NCBI RefSeq assembly: GCF_963669205.1
Contig: NZ_OY769915.1
Coordinates: 2,330,001 to 2,394,000 of the forward strand
Length of the DNA stretch: 64,000 nucleotides
Direction: 5' to 3'
From: an uncultured Roseibium sp.
GTDB taxonomy: Bacteria > Pseudomonadota > Alphaproteobacteria > Rhizobiales > Stappiaceae
Below, one piece after another: positions 16,817 through 24,710 of the stretch (position 1 is its first letter; every line of letters begins with the position of its first letter). The notes under the pieces are model-generated. The model was not told the DNA's origin. It saw only the letters and a list, made by a program, of their open reading frames with translations, and made no database searches. The position numbers were made by a program, and so were the translations under genes.

Positions 16817-16858
16817 CGAAACGCCGGTCTTGATAAGGCCGGCGTTTCGTGTCTTTTA
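16817..16858 (+). terminator. Intrinsic terminator downstream of the L,D-transpeptidase gene
   Basis: Perfect 11-base stem CGAAACGCCGG / CCGGCGTTTCG with an 11-base loop, followed by TGTCTTTT. Before the element at 16517-16786 inserted, this would have lain about 30 bases after the transpeptidase stop, so the element appears to have separated the gene from its terminator. Confidence 0.75.
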
Positions 16859-16886
16859 GGACGCCACTGCAGCAGGGAGATGCCAG

Positions 16887-17114
16887 ATGAGTCGCGAACC
16901 GCGGCCAGGCGAAATCTATCTCGAATTTCATCCGATCGGTGGGCAGGTCAAGGTCACCGCGATTGATGCTGCAACAGGCATAGAAGTCTCCACTTTCGGA
17001 CCCGCAAATACCTCTCAAGAGGATCTCAAGCGCGTTGTCGTCCGGAAACTCAAGCGCCGGATCAGCCAGATTGCCGAACGCGATGGGCCGTCAGCCGATC
17101 CGACGCTGTACTGA
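16887..17114 (+). CDS. Small conserved hypothetical protein (DUF6898-like)
   Basis: 75 residues: MSREPRPGEIYLEFHPIGG, then VKVTAIDAATGIEVSTFGPA and a basic C-terminus RVVVRKLKRRISQIAERD. Soluble, no Cys. The pattern (a short beta hairpin followed by a helix with KRRI) recalls a small family seen upstream of glyA in Rhizobiales (DUF6898, from memory). GCAGGGAGATGCCAG precedes the ATG. Function unknown. Confidence 0.7.
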   Translation: MSREPRPGEIYLEFHPIGGQVKVTAIDAATGIEVSTFGPANTSQEDLKRVVVRKLKRRISQIAERDGPSADPTLY

Positions 17115-17330
17115 CAGGTTCTTTGCCAACGAAGCATGAAAAGTCATGCAGTTAAGCGGTTTTGAGAAAATTCTCTGTCGTTTTCCCAATTGACCGCGTC
17201 GGTATGCCCCTTGGTTCCGCAATGGGGCTGTGTTACTTCCACGCGCAAAGTTGGCCATTTGGCCTGGCGTTGTCCGAAAGGGCGAAATTCGAGGCCTGGT
17301 TCCTCGTCATGCGAATACAGGGAAAGTGCG

Positions 17331-18638
17331 ATGTCTTTGATGGAAAGCTCCGGGCGGACTCATTCCGGTTTCTTCACCAGTACCCTTGCCGAAGTTGACC
17401 CCGATATTTTCGGAACCGTTCAGCAGGAGCTTGGACGCCAGCGGCACGAGATTGAACTGATCGCTTCGGAGAACATCGTGTCACGGGCGGTTCTGGAAGC
17501 CCAGGGATCGATTTTCACGAACAAGTACGCCGAGGGCTATCCGGGAAAGCGCTACTACGGCGGTTGTGAGTTTGCGGACGTTGCCGAAACGCTCGCGATC
17601 GAACGCGCCAAGGAACTGTTCGGTTGCCAGTTTGCCAACGTCCAGCCCAATTCCGGCAGCCAGATGAACCAGGCTGTGTTCCTCGCACTCCTGCAGCCAG
17701 GCGACACCTTCATGGGTCTCGACCTCAATTCCGGCGGGCACCTGACGCATGGGTCCCCCGTGAACATGTCCGGCAAATGGTTCAACGTCGTGTCTTATGG
17801 CGTGCGCAGGGACGACCACCGCCTCGACATGGAAGAGGTCGAGCGTCTTGCAAACGAGCACAAGCCCAAGCTCATCGTGGCGGGCGGCACGGCCTATTCG
17901 CGTTTCTGGGACTGGGCGAAGTTCCGCGAGATCGCCGACAGCATCGGTGCCTACCTGATGGTGGACATGGCTCACATCGCCGGTCTTGTCGCAGGCGGTG
18001 TGCATCCGTCCCCGGTGCCGCATGCCCACGTTGTCACCAGCACGACGCACAAGTCCCTGCGTGGTCCGCGCGGCGGTCTGATCCTGACCAATGACGAGGC
18101 AATCGCCAAGAAAATCAATTCGGCGGTTTTCCCGGGACTGCAGGGCGGCCCGCTGATGCACGTCATTGCAGCGAAGGCGGTGGCCTTCAAGGAAGCGCTG
18201 CAGCCCGAATTCAAGGCCTATGCCCGCGCGGTAGTCGAGAACTCCAAGGCGCTTTCCGAAGCCTTGAAGGAACAGGGGCTGGATATTGTTTCCGGTGGAA
18301 CGGACAACCACTCCATGCTTGTCGATCTTCGCCCGAAGAATGCCACCGGCAAGGCCGCGGAAAAGGCGCTCGGGCGCGCGAACATTACCTGCAACAAGAA
18401 CGGCATTCCTTTCGACCCCGAAAAACCGTTCGTGACGTCTGGCATCCGGCTCGGCACGCCTGCGGCGACCACGCGCGGCTTCGGTGTCGCCGAATTCAGG
18501 GAAGTTGCCGCCCTGATCACGGAAGTGTTGGATGGTTTGAAGGCCGCAAACAGTGAAGAGGGCAATGCGGCGGTTGAAGCAGCGGTCAAAGCCAAGGTAG
18601 AAGCACTGACAGCCCGGTTCCCGATCTACGAGGGATAA
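17331..18638 (+). CDS. glyA: Serine hydroxymethyltransferase
   Basis: 435 residues; converts serine and tetrahydrofolate to glycine and methylene-tetrahydrofolate, PLP dependent. Visible: IELIASENIVSRAVLEAQGS, YAEGYPGKRYYGG, the PLP-lysine motif TSTTHKSLRGPRGG near residue 242, and VTSGIRLGTPAATTRGF. ATG at 17331 with AGGGAAAG upstream gives the normal family length; an in-frame start at 17190 would add 47 non-conserved residues. First gene of the nrdR/riboflavin block. Confidence 0.97.
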   Translation: MSLMESSGRTHSGFFTSTLAEVDPDIFGTVQQELGRQRHEIELIASENIVSRAVLEAQGSIFTNKYAEGYPGKRYYGGCEFADVAETLAIERAKELFGCQFANVQPNSGSQMNQAVFLALLQPGDTFMGLDLNSGGHLTHGSPVNMSGKWFNVVSYGVRRDDHRLDMEEVERLANEHKPKLIVAGGTAYSRFWDWAKFREIADSIGAYLMVDMAHIAGLVAGGVHPSPVPHAHVVTSTTHKSLRGPRGGLILTNDEAIAKKINSAVFPGLQGGPLMHVIAAKAVAFKEALQPEFKAYARAVVENSKALSEALKEQGLDIVSGGTDNHSMLVDLRPKNATGKAAEKALGRANITCNKNGIPFDPEKPFVTSGIRLGTPAATTRGFGVAEFREVAALITEVLDGLKAANSEEGNAAVEAAVKAKVEALTARFPIYEG

Positions 18639-18664
18639 TCCGGCCCGGTCAGGAGCTTTGAGAA

Positions 18665-19141
18665 ATGAGATGTCCGTTTTGCGGTGGCGAGGAGACCCAG
18701 GTCAAGGATTCCCGTCCGACCGAGGACAACACGTCCATTCGCCGCCGCAGGATCTGTAACACCTGCGGTGGCCGTTTCACGACATTCGAGCGGGTTCAAT
18801 TGCGTGAACTCATGGTCTTGAAACGGTCCGGGCGCCGCGTGACGTTCGACCGCGAGAAGCTGATGCGGTCCGTCCAGATCGCAGTACGCAAACGGCCCGT
18901 CGATCCAGATCGGATCGAGCGCATGGTCAGCGGCATCGTGCGGCAGCTTGAAAGCTCCGGAGAAAGCGAGATTACTGCCGAGACGATCGGCAATCACGTC
19001 ATGGAGGGGCTGAAGGGCATCGATGATGTCGCCTATGTCCGGTTTGCCTCCGTCTACAGAAATTTCCGAGAAGCCAAAGATTTTGAAGCGCTCCTGGACG
19101 AACTCAGCGATTCAGAGAACGCGCCACTAAAAGACCAATGA
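18665..19141 (+). CDS. nrdR: Transcriptional repressor NrdR
   Basis: 158 residues. N-terminal zinc ribbon MRCPFCGGEETQVKDSRPTED...RRRRICNTCGGRFTTFER with four Cys, followed by an ATP-cone domain (VLKRSGRRVTFDREKLMRSVQIAVRKRPV). It binds NrdR boxes in front of ribonucleotide reductase genes and senses ATP/dATP. It lies 26 bases after glyA and 19 bases before ribD, the usual position in this group. Confidence 0.96.
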   Translation: MRCPFCGGEETQVKDSRPTEDNTSIRRRRICNTCGGRFTTFERVQLRELMVLKRSGRRVTFDREKLMRSVQIAVRKRPVDPDRIERMVSGIVRQLESSGESEITAETIGNHVMEGLKGIDDVAYVRFASVYRNFREAKDFEALLDELSDSENAPLKDQ

Positions 19142-19160
19142 TCTTTGCGATTTGATTGAC

Positions 19161-20285
19161 ATGTCTTCTGAAACCACGACCGATACGCGGTTCATGGCCG
19201 CGGCCGAACGCCTTGCCCGCCGCGGACTTGGACGCGTCTGGCCGAACCCTTCCGTTGCAGCCCTGATCGTGCGCGAGGAGGACGGCGGACCGATCCTCGC
19301 CGGTCGTGGCGTCACCTCCCGGCCGGGCATGGCGCATGCCGAGGTGAATGCGCTCAGGCACGCCGGTGAACGCGCGCGAGGCGCGACCTGCTATGTCACG
19401 CTGGAGCCGTGTTCCCACTATGGCCGCACACCACCCTGTTCCCTGGCACTCATCGAAGCCGGGGTCTCGCGTGTGGTCATCGGGATGCTGGATCCGAACC
19501 CGCGTGTCGCCGGACGAGGCGTGAACATGTTGCGCGACGCCGGCGTTGATGTCGTCATCGGGGTGCGCGAAAAGCAGATGAGGGATCTCTACAACGGTTT
19601 CACGCTCCGCCAGCTCAAGCAGCGCCCGCATGTCTTCCTGAAGCTGGCCGTGTCGAAAGACGGCTTTATCGGCCGTTCCGGTGAAGGACAGGTCAAGATT
19701 TCGGGTCCCTTATCCATGCGCAAGGTGCATGGTTTTCGTGCAGAATACGACGCCATTCTGGTTGGAACCGGAACCGCGCTCGCCGATGATCCGCAATTGA
19801 CGTGCCGTTTGCCGGGGCTCGCACAGCGCTCGCCGGTCCGCGTTATCGTCGACCGGTGCGCGCGCCTGCCGCTGGAATCGAAGCTGGTCCGCACCTGCGT
19901 TGACGTTCCGGTGTGGCTTGTCTGCGGCAACGACGCCGATCCGGACAAGATCGAACTGCTGGCTGCGGCCGGCGTCAACGTGATCCGGGTGCCGGCCGGG
20001 GAGTGTTCCATCGATCCCGGGGTCGTCTTGAGCGCGCTCGCGACCAGGGGCATCACCCGGGTGATGGTCGAGGGAGGCGCGCGCATGGCGTCGTCATTCC
20101 TGGAGGCAAATCTCGTCGACGACCTGTGTGTCGTCACCGGAAATTTGGTGATTGGCGAGGGCGGCATCCCGGCCCTGCAGGATCTTGCGCTTGAAGATGT
20201 GCTTGCAGACCCCAAATTCGAGCGGGTCGACACAGGTGCGTTCGACCAGGACCGTTTCGTATACCTTAGACGCCGTGGAGGCTGA
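19161..20285 (+). CDS. ribD: Bifunctional diaminohydroxyphosphoribosylaminopyrimidine deaminase / 5-amino-6-(5-phosphoribosylamino)uracil reductase
   Basis: 374 residues. The deaminase domain (1-150) shows the zinc site in MAHAEVNALRHAG and VTLEPCSHYGRTPPC. The reductase domain (about 155-370) shows LKLAVSKDGFIG, GTGTALADDPQLTCR and MVEGGARMASSFLEANLVDD. It carries out the second and third steps of riboflavin synthesis. ATG at 19161 preferred over the TTG at 19152. The next gene, ribE, begins one base after its stop. Confidence 0.95.
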   Translation: MSSETTTDTRFMAAAERLARRGLGRVWPNPSVAALIVREEDGGPILAGRGVTSRPGMAHAEVNALRHAGERARGATCYVTLEPCSHYGRTPPCSLALIEAGVSRVVIGMLDPNPRVAGRGVNMLRDAGVDVVIGVREKQMRDLYNGFTLRQLKQRPHVFLKLAVSKDGFIGRSGEGQVKISGPLSMRKVHGFRAEYDAILVGTGTALADDPQLTCRLPGLAQRSPVRVIVDRCARLPLESKLVRTCVDVPVWLVCGNDADPDKIELLAAAGVNVIRVPAGECSIDPGVVLSALATRGITRVMVEGGARMASSFLEANLVDDLCVVTGNLVIGEGGIPALQDLALEDVLADPKFERVDTGAFDQDRFVYLRRRGG

Positions 20286-20286
20286 C

Positions 20287-20898
20287 ATGTTTACCGGCAT
20301 AGTGACCGACATGGGTGAAATCGTTGCCATATCCGACATCCCGGCCGGCAAGCGGACACGGATCCGGACGGCCTATGACACACAGACGTTCGACATCGGA
20401 GCATCCATCTCCTGCTCTGGCGTTTGCCATACGGTCACGCGGAAGGCGAATGAGGCGAGCGGAAACTGGTTTGAAGTGGAGTCGGCCGCCGAAACCCTTG
20501 CCCTCACGACCGTTTCCGACTGGCGGGAAGGCCAGAAACTCAATCTGGAACGGTCCTTGACGCTTGGAGCCGAACTGGGCGGACACCTCGTTCTGGGGCA
20601 TGTCGACGGCATAGCGCGCGTGGTCAAGCGCGAGGATCATCCGGATTCTGTCTATTTCCAGTTCGACGTTCCCGAAGACGCGGCGCCGTTCATCGCCAAG
20701 AAGGGCTCCGTTGCGCTCGATGGCACGTCGCTCACCGTCAACGAGGTCGACGGCTGTCTCTTCTCGGTGTTCCTGATCCCCCATACGCTCGAAGTCACGA
20801 CCTGGTCGGACCGCCACGTCGGCGACGGGATCAATCTGGAAGTCGACATGATGGCCCGCTACGCCGCGCGACTTGCGGAATTCGGCAAGAACGGGTAG
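20287..20898 (+). CDS. ribE: Riboflavin synthase, alpha subunit
   Basis: 203 residues made of two similar lumazine-binding barrels. Repeat 1 starts MFTGIVTDMGEIVAI and contains GASISCSGVCHTVT; repeat 2 contains LGGHLVLGHVDGIARV and GSVALDGTSLTVNEV. It dismutates 6,7-dimethyl-8-ribityllumazine to riboflavin. An in-frame extension upstream lies within ribD and is not used. About 147 bases follow before ribH without visible coding content or an FMN riboswitch. Confidence 0.95.
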   Translation: MFTGIVTDMGEIVAISDIPAGKRTRIRTAYDTQTFDIGASISCSGVCHTVTRKANEASGNWFEVESAAETLALTTVSDWREGQKLNLERSLTLGAELGGHLVLGHVDGIARVVKREDHPDSVYFQFDVPEDAAPFIAKKGSVALDGTSLTVNEVDGCLFSVFLIPHTLEVTTWSDRHVGDGINLEVDMMARYAARLAEFGKNG

Positions 20899-21045
20899 GG
20901 GACGTTCCAACCTATCGCAGGAACACACCATCGCTGGTCCGGCTGTGAGCATGCCGCCCGGTTCTGGCTGCATTGCACGATTGACGCTGGACAAGACGTG
21001 ACAGACGTGGTTCCTGTCGCCGCCCCAAATAGGATAGACTGACCC

Positions 21046-21495
21046 ATGAGCGCTGCATCGAAACTGCTGATCATTGAAGCCCGGTTCTATGACGACCTGG
21101 CCGACGCGCTTGCCGAGGGAGCCATAAAGGAAATTGAGGCTGCGGGCGCGAGTTACGACCGCATCGCCGTTCCTGGGGTGCTCGAAATCCCGGCAGCGCT
21201 TTCCATGACGATGACGGCGATGGAAAGTGACGGCGTCCTGTATGACGGTTTTGTTCTGCTTGGTGTGGTCATCCGCGGCGAGACCACGCACTACGACATC
21301 GTCGCAAACGAATCCAACCGGGTTATCATGGACCTGATCGTTGACGCAGATCTTGCCGTCGGAAACGGTATCCTGACCGTGGAGAACGATGAACAGGCCT
21401 GGGCGCGTGCGAAGGTTGGGGACAAGAACAAGGGCGGTGCTGCGGCACGGGCAGCCCTCGACATGATCGCGTTGCGCGAACGCCTTGGAGTTTAG
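21046..21495 (+). CDS. ribH: 6,7-dimethyl-8-ribityllumazine synthase
   Basis: 149 residues, standard length for the icosahedral or pentameric enzyme. Substrate-site motifs: EARFYDDLADAL, VPGVLEIPAAL, GVVIRGETTHYDIVANE with the catalytic His in THYD, and GNGILTVENDEQAWARA. It makes the substrate of riboflavin synthase. The stop is five bases before nusB. Confidence 0.95.
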   Translation: MSAASKLLIIEARFYDDLADALAEGAIKEIEAAGASYDRIAVPGVLEIPAALSMTMTAMESDGVLYDGFVLLGVVIRGETTHYDIVANESNRVIMDLIVDADLAVGNGILTVENDEQAWARAKVGDKNKGGAAARAALDMIALRERLGV

Positions 21496-21500
21496 GAAGC

Positions 21501-22019
21501 ATGACCGGCAAGGCCGACCTGGACCAACCTGAAAAAACTGTGCGCCCGGCCAACAAGCGCGGCGTGGCGCGGCTAGCTGCCGTCCAGGCCCTCTACCAGA
21601 TGGACGTCGGCGGTGCACCGCTCACAAGCGTTGTCAGCGAATTTACCGCGTTCCGTCTAGGCAAGGAAATCGACGGGGCGCAGTATCGCGATGCCGATGA
21701 ACAGTGGTTCAAGCAGATCGTCGCCGGGGTCGTCGAAGACCAGAAGTTTCTGGACCCGTACATCCACACAGCGCTGACCGAAGGCTGGCCCTTGAAGCGC
21801 ATCGACAGCCTGTTGCGTGCAATCCTCCGGTCGGGCTCCTACGAGCTTCTGCGCCGCAAGGACGTGCCCGCCAAGGTGATCATTTCCGAATATATCGACG
21901 TGGCGAAGGCTTTTTTCGAAGACGATGAACCGGGCCTCGTGAACGGCGTTCTCGACCGGCTCGCGCACGAGCTGCGTAACGCGGAACTTGACAGCGGCAA
22001 GGCGGACGGCGCGTCCTGA
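21501..22019 (+). CDS. nusB: Transcription antitermination factor NusB
   Basis: 172 residues, all-helical. ARLAAVQALYQMDVGGAPLTSVVSEF near residues 20-45 and the C-terminal VIISEYIDVAKAFFEDDEPGLVNGVLDRLAHELR are typical. NusB works with NusE and boxA RNA in antitermination at rRNA operons. It is clustered with ribH as in many proteobacteria and is one base from thiL. Confidence 0.95.
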   Translation: MTGKADLDQPEKTVRPANKRGVARLAAVQALYQMDVGGAPLTSVVSEFTAFRLGKEIDGAQYRDADEQWFKQIVAGVVEDQKFLDPYIHTALTEGWPLKRIDSLLRAILRSGSYELLRRKDVPAKVIISEYIDVAKAFFEDDEPGLVNGVLDRLAHELRNAELDSGKADGAS

Positions 22020-22020
22020 C

Positions 22021-23019
22021 ATGTCGAAAGACCGTCCCGGCGAATTCGACCTGATCAAGCAGTTTTTCGCGCCGCTGGCCACCGATCCGGGCAGTCTGGG
22101 ACTGACCGATGATGTCGCGGTTTTTGTGCCGGAGGCCGGATACGACCTGGTCCTGACGAAGGACGTGCTTGCGGCCGACGTGCACTTTTTCAAGGACGAT
22201 GCACCGGAGGCGATCGCGGCCAAGGCTCTCAGGGTGAACCTCTCGGACCTCGCGGCCAAGGGCGCCCGGCCGCGCGGATACCTTCTCGGTCTGGCGCTGC
22301 CCTCCGACTGGACAGAGCCCTGGCTCGAACGGTTCTGCTCGGGACTGGCCGCGGATCAATCGGCTTTCGATGTCCGGCTGCTCGGCGGAGACACGATCCG
22401 CTCCGGCAACGGCCTGCAGGTTTCCATCACCGCGATCGGCCAGGTCGCGGCCGGACGGACGGTCCGGCGCTCGGGTGCGAAACCGGGCGATGTCCTTTTC
22501 GTCACGGGCACGATCGGCGATGCGGCTGCGGGCCTCAAGATACGCATGAGCGACCGGTTCTCCGCGGAAAACAAGCTGACGGCCGCTCAGGAACGTCATC
22601 TGCGCGACAGGTACCTCATCCCAATGCCCCGGCTTGCCTTGGCCGATCTCCTGACCGAATTCGCGTCGGCATCCATGGACATTTCGGACGGTCTGTTTGC
22701 GGACAGCGCTCACATTGCGACTGCTTCCGGGGTGGATCTCGAGATAGAGCTTGCGCAAATTCCCCTCTCGCCGGCCCTGCAGAAGCTGCAATCGACCTCC
22801 CGTGACATCTTCACTGCTTGCCTGAACGGCGGCGACGATTATGAAATCCTGGCGGCCGTTCCCATGGCCGAAGCAAATACGTTTCAGGCAAAGGCGGCAT
22901 CGGCAGGTTGTCCGGTAACGGCAATCGGCGCCGTTGTCGAAGGCCGGGGGAATGTGAACTGCCGAGAAGACGGGACGCTTTTCGCTTGGCACGACAAAGG
23001 CGGCTTCACGCATTTCTGA
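22021..23019 (+). CDS. thiL: Thiamine-monophosphate kinase
   Basis: 332 residues. AIR-synthase/ThiL fold: GEFDLIKQFFAPLA, GLTDDVAVFVP, DVLAADVHFFKDDAPEAIAAKALRVNLSDLAAKGARPRGYLLGLALP, LLGGDTIRSGNGLQVSITAIGQV and MDISDGLFAD. It phosphorylates thiamine phosphate to thiamine pyrophosphate with ATP. ATG at 22021 follows the nusB stop by one base. Last gene of the operon before the repeat element. Confidence 0.94.
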   Translation: MSKDRPGEFDLIKQFFAPLATDPGSLGLTDDVAVFVPEAGYDLVLTKDVLAADVHFFKDDAPEAIAAKALRVNLSDLAAKGARPRGYLLGLALPSDWTEPWLERFCSGLAADQSAFDVRLLGGDTIRSGNGLQVSITAIGQVAAGRTVRRSGAKPGDVLFVTGTIGDAAAGLKIRMSDRFSAENKLTAAQERHLRDRYLIPMPRLALADLLTEFASASMDISDGLFADSAHIATASGVDLEIELAQIPLSPALQKLQSTSRDIFTACLNGGDDYEILAAVPMAEANTFQAKAASAGCPVTAIGAVVEGRGNVNCREDGTLFAWHDKGGFTHF

Positions 23020-23052
23020 GTGCCGGGACGCCATTTTGGCGCATGTGAACGG

Positions 23053-23228
23053 CTAGGGTACGGACCCATAAATGAAGCCATTTTGCCGTCCTTCGGATTT
23101 GGCCGTTTTGGCCATCTTCATCGTCGCGAAAGGCTTGAAAATGAACCACATTTCCTGCGCTTTCGCTTCTCGCAGTTGTTCAAAACGATCCAAACCAAAT
23201 TGACTTCATTTATGAGTCCCTACACTAG
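23053..23228. mobile_element. CTAG-bounded inverted-repeat element, copy 2 (MITE-like)
   Basis: 176 bases, bounded by CTAG on both sides, with terminal inverted repeats containing GGAC-C/T-CATAAATGAAG. Read on the minus strand, its inner part is closely similar to copy 1 at 16517-16786. It sits 33 bases after the thiL stop and 40 bases before the MFS gene. No transposase. On the minus strand an open frame runs through the core and out of the terminal repeat, but it is too short to call a gene. Confidence 0.78.
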
Positions 23229-23268
23229 TCATTCTATGCCGCAACCGGCCAATCCCGAGACCTGATGC

Positions 23269-24492
23269 ATGACCACCGCGCACCCGGAATACTTAGTTGA
23301 TGATCACCTTGCGAAACGCAACGCCCTCTTGCTGTCGATGGCCCAGGCTCTTGGCGGGGCATCGGCGTCGATCGTGATCGCGACGGGCCCGCTGGTCGGT
23401 TACATGATGCTCGATCAGGACAAGTCCCTCGCCACGCTGCCCGTGTCCGCGATGGTTCTGGGAACCGCGTTCGGGACGATACCGGCCGGAATGATCATGC
23501 GCAGGTTCGGCCGCAGGGCGGGCTTCACCGGCGCGGCGATTCTCGGGGTGCTTTCCGGACTGCTTGCGTCTTTCGCGGTGTTCCGGGACAACTTCCTCTT
23601 GTTCTCGCTGGCCTGTTCGATGGGCGGTTTCGCCGGGGCTTTCGTGCAGCAATACCGTTTCGCCGCCGCAGACACCGCGAGCGATGTGTTCAAACCCAAG
23701 GCGATCTCCTGGGTTCTGGCCGGAGGCGTGTTGGCAGGCATCGTCGGTCCACAGACAGTGATCGCGACAAAGGACATGTTTGCGCCGATCATGTTCGCCG
23801 GCACCTATCTGGCGCAGGCCGGACTGGCGCTTGTGTCGCTCTTTCTGCTCGCCTTCATCAGGATACCGAAGCCACCGGTTCAAAGCAGGACGCAGGCCGG
23901 CGGACGGCCTCTGCGAAAGATAATGGCGCAGCCCAGGTTCATTGTCGCGGTTGCCTGCGGGATCTGTTCCTATGCTCTCATGAGCCTCGTCATGACCGCG
24001 ACGCCGCTTGCCATGATCGCCTGCGGCTTGTCGGAGACAGACGCGGCACTCGGCATCCAGTGGCACGTGCTGGCCATGTTCGGACCGAGTTTCTTCACAG
24101 GTAGTCTTATTGCGCGGTACGGCAAGGAACGGATCGTTTCGATCGGCCTGAGCCTTCTTGCCGGCTGTTCGGTCGTGGCCCTGATGGGGATTGAGCTGGC
24201 GCATTTCTGGACCGCGCTGGTCCTGCTCGGGCTGGGCTGGAACTTCGGTTTCATAGGTGCCACGGCCATGCTGACCGATACCTACCGGCCGGAGGAACGC
24301 AACATGGTTCAGGCCGTGAACGATTTTCTGGTGTTCGGTTTTGTCGCCGCGGCCTCGTTTTCCTCCGGAGCGCTGCTCAACGCGTTCGGATGGGAAACGG
24401 TCAATGTTCTCGTTTTTCCGTTCGTTGTGCTTTGCATCGGATTGCTTGTCTGGCTGGTCTTGGCTGAAAGAAAAGCAGTTACAACCGCTTAA
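23269..24492 (+). CDS. MFS transporter
   Basis: 407 residues with twelve predicted helices. The loop between helices 2 and 3 reads GMIMRRFGRRAGF, the MFS motif-A position, and LIARYGKERIVSIGL is its counterpart in the second half. Charged ends and no soluble domains. The substrate is unknown; the family pattern is of proton-coupled exporters. The gene is preceded closely by the CTAG element, so its promoter may have been altered by the insertion. Confidence 0.85.
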   Translation: MTTAHPEYLVDDHLAKRNALLLSMAQALGGASASIVIATGPLVGYMMLDQDKSLATLPVSAMVLGTAFGTIPAGMIMRRFGRRAGFTGAAILGVLSGLLASFAVFRDNFLLFSLACSMGGFAGAFVQQYRFAAADTASDVFKPKAISWVLAGGVLAGIVGPQTVIATKDMFAPIMFAGTYLAQAGLALVSLFLLAFIRIPKPPVQSRTQAGGRPLRKIMAQPRFIVAVACGICSYALMSLVMTATPLAMIACGLSETDAALGIQWHVLAMFGPSFFTGSLIARYGKERIVSIGLSLLAGCSVVALMGIELAHFWTALVLLGLGWNFGFIGATAMLTDTYRPEERNMVQAVNDFLVFGFVAAASFSSGALLNAFGWETVNVLVFPFVVLCIGLLVWLVLAERKAVTTA

Positions 24493-24516
24493 AGTATCTT
24501 CCAGAATCTCCTTCGT

Positions 24517-24540
24517 CAGTGCAGCAAAAATACTGCACTG
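24517..24540 (+). other. Hairpin-forming inverted repeat after the MFS gene
   Basis: CAGTGCAG and CTGCACTG form a perfect 8-base stem around an 8-base A-rich loop, 24 bases after the MFS stop. It lacks a T tract, so it is not a clear intrinsic terminator and may be a protein site or an mRNA-end structure. Confidence 0.5.
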
Positions 24541-24588
24541 CAGCAAATCTTGTCGCTACGGAAGAGTGAAATTAAACGATGTGAGAGC

Positions 24589-24617
24589 TTGACGAAACGC
24601 TCCGCTTTGTTGCTATC
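24589..24617 (+). promoter_or_regulatory. Candidate promoter for hppA
   Basis: TTGACG at 24589-24594 and GCTATC at 24612-24617 are 17 bases apart, in a moderately AT-rich gap about 95 bases before the hppA start. The -35 box is good and the -10 box is poor. Judged by eye only. Confidence 0.35.
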
Positions 24618-24710
24618 GTGTGCGCGCCTCACGCTAAGGAATCTGTGCGGGGTGCGATCTGGCGGCAAAAGTAACGATAACAAGTATCCGCCGCAGTTCT
24701 GGGAGGAAGT

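Noticed and set aside
17115..17330. Regulatory RNA before glyA
   Set aside because: Only a short GCATGA/TCATGC hairpin at 17134-17149 is seen, too little to call a riboswitch or terminator.
20899..21045. FMN riboswitch between ribE and ribH
   Set aside because: The conserved FMN-element stems and AGGGTG-type motifs are not present.
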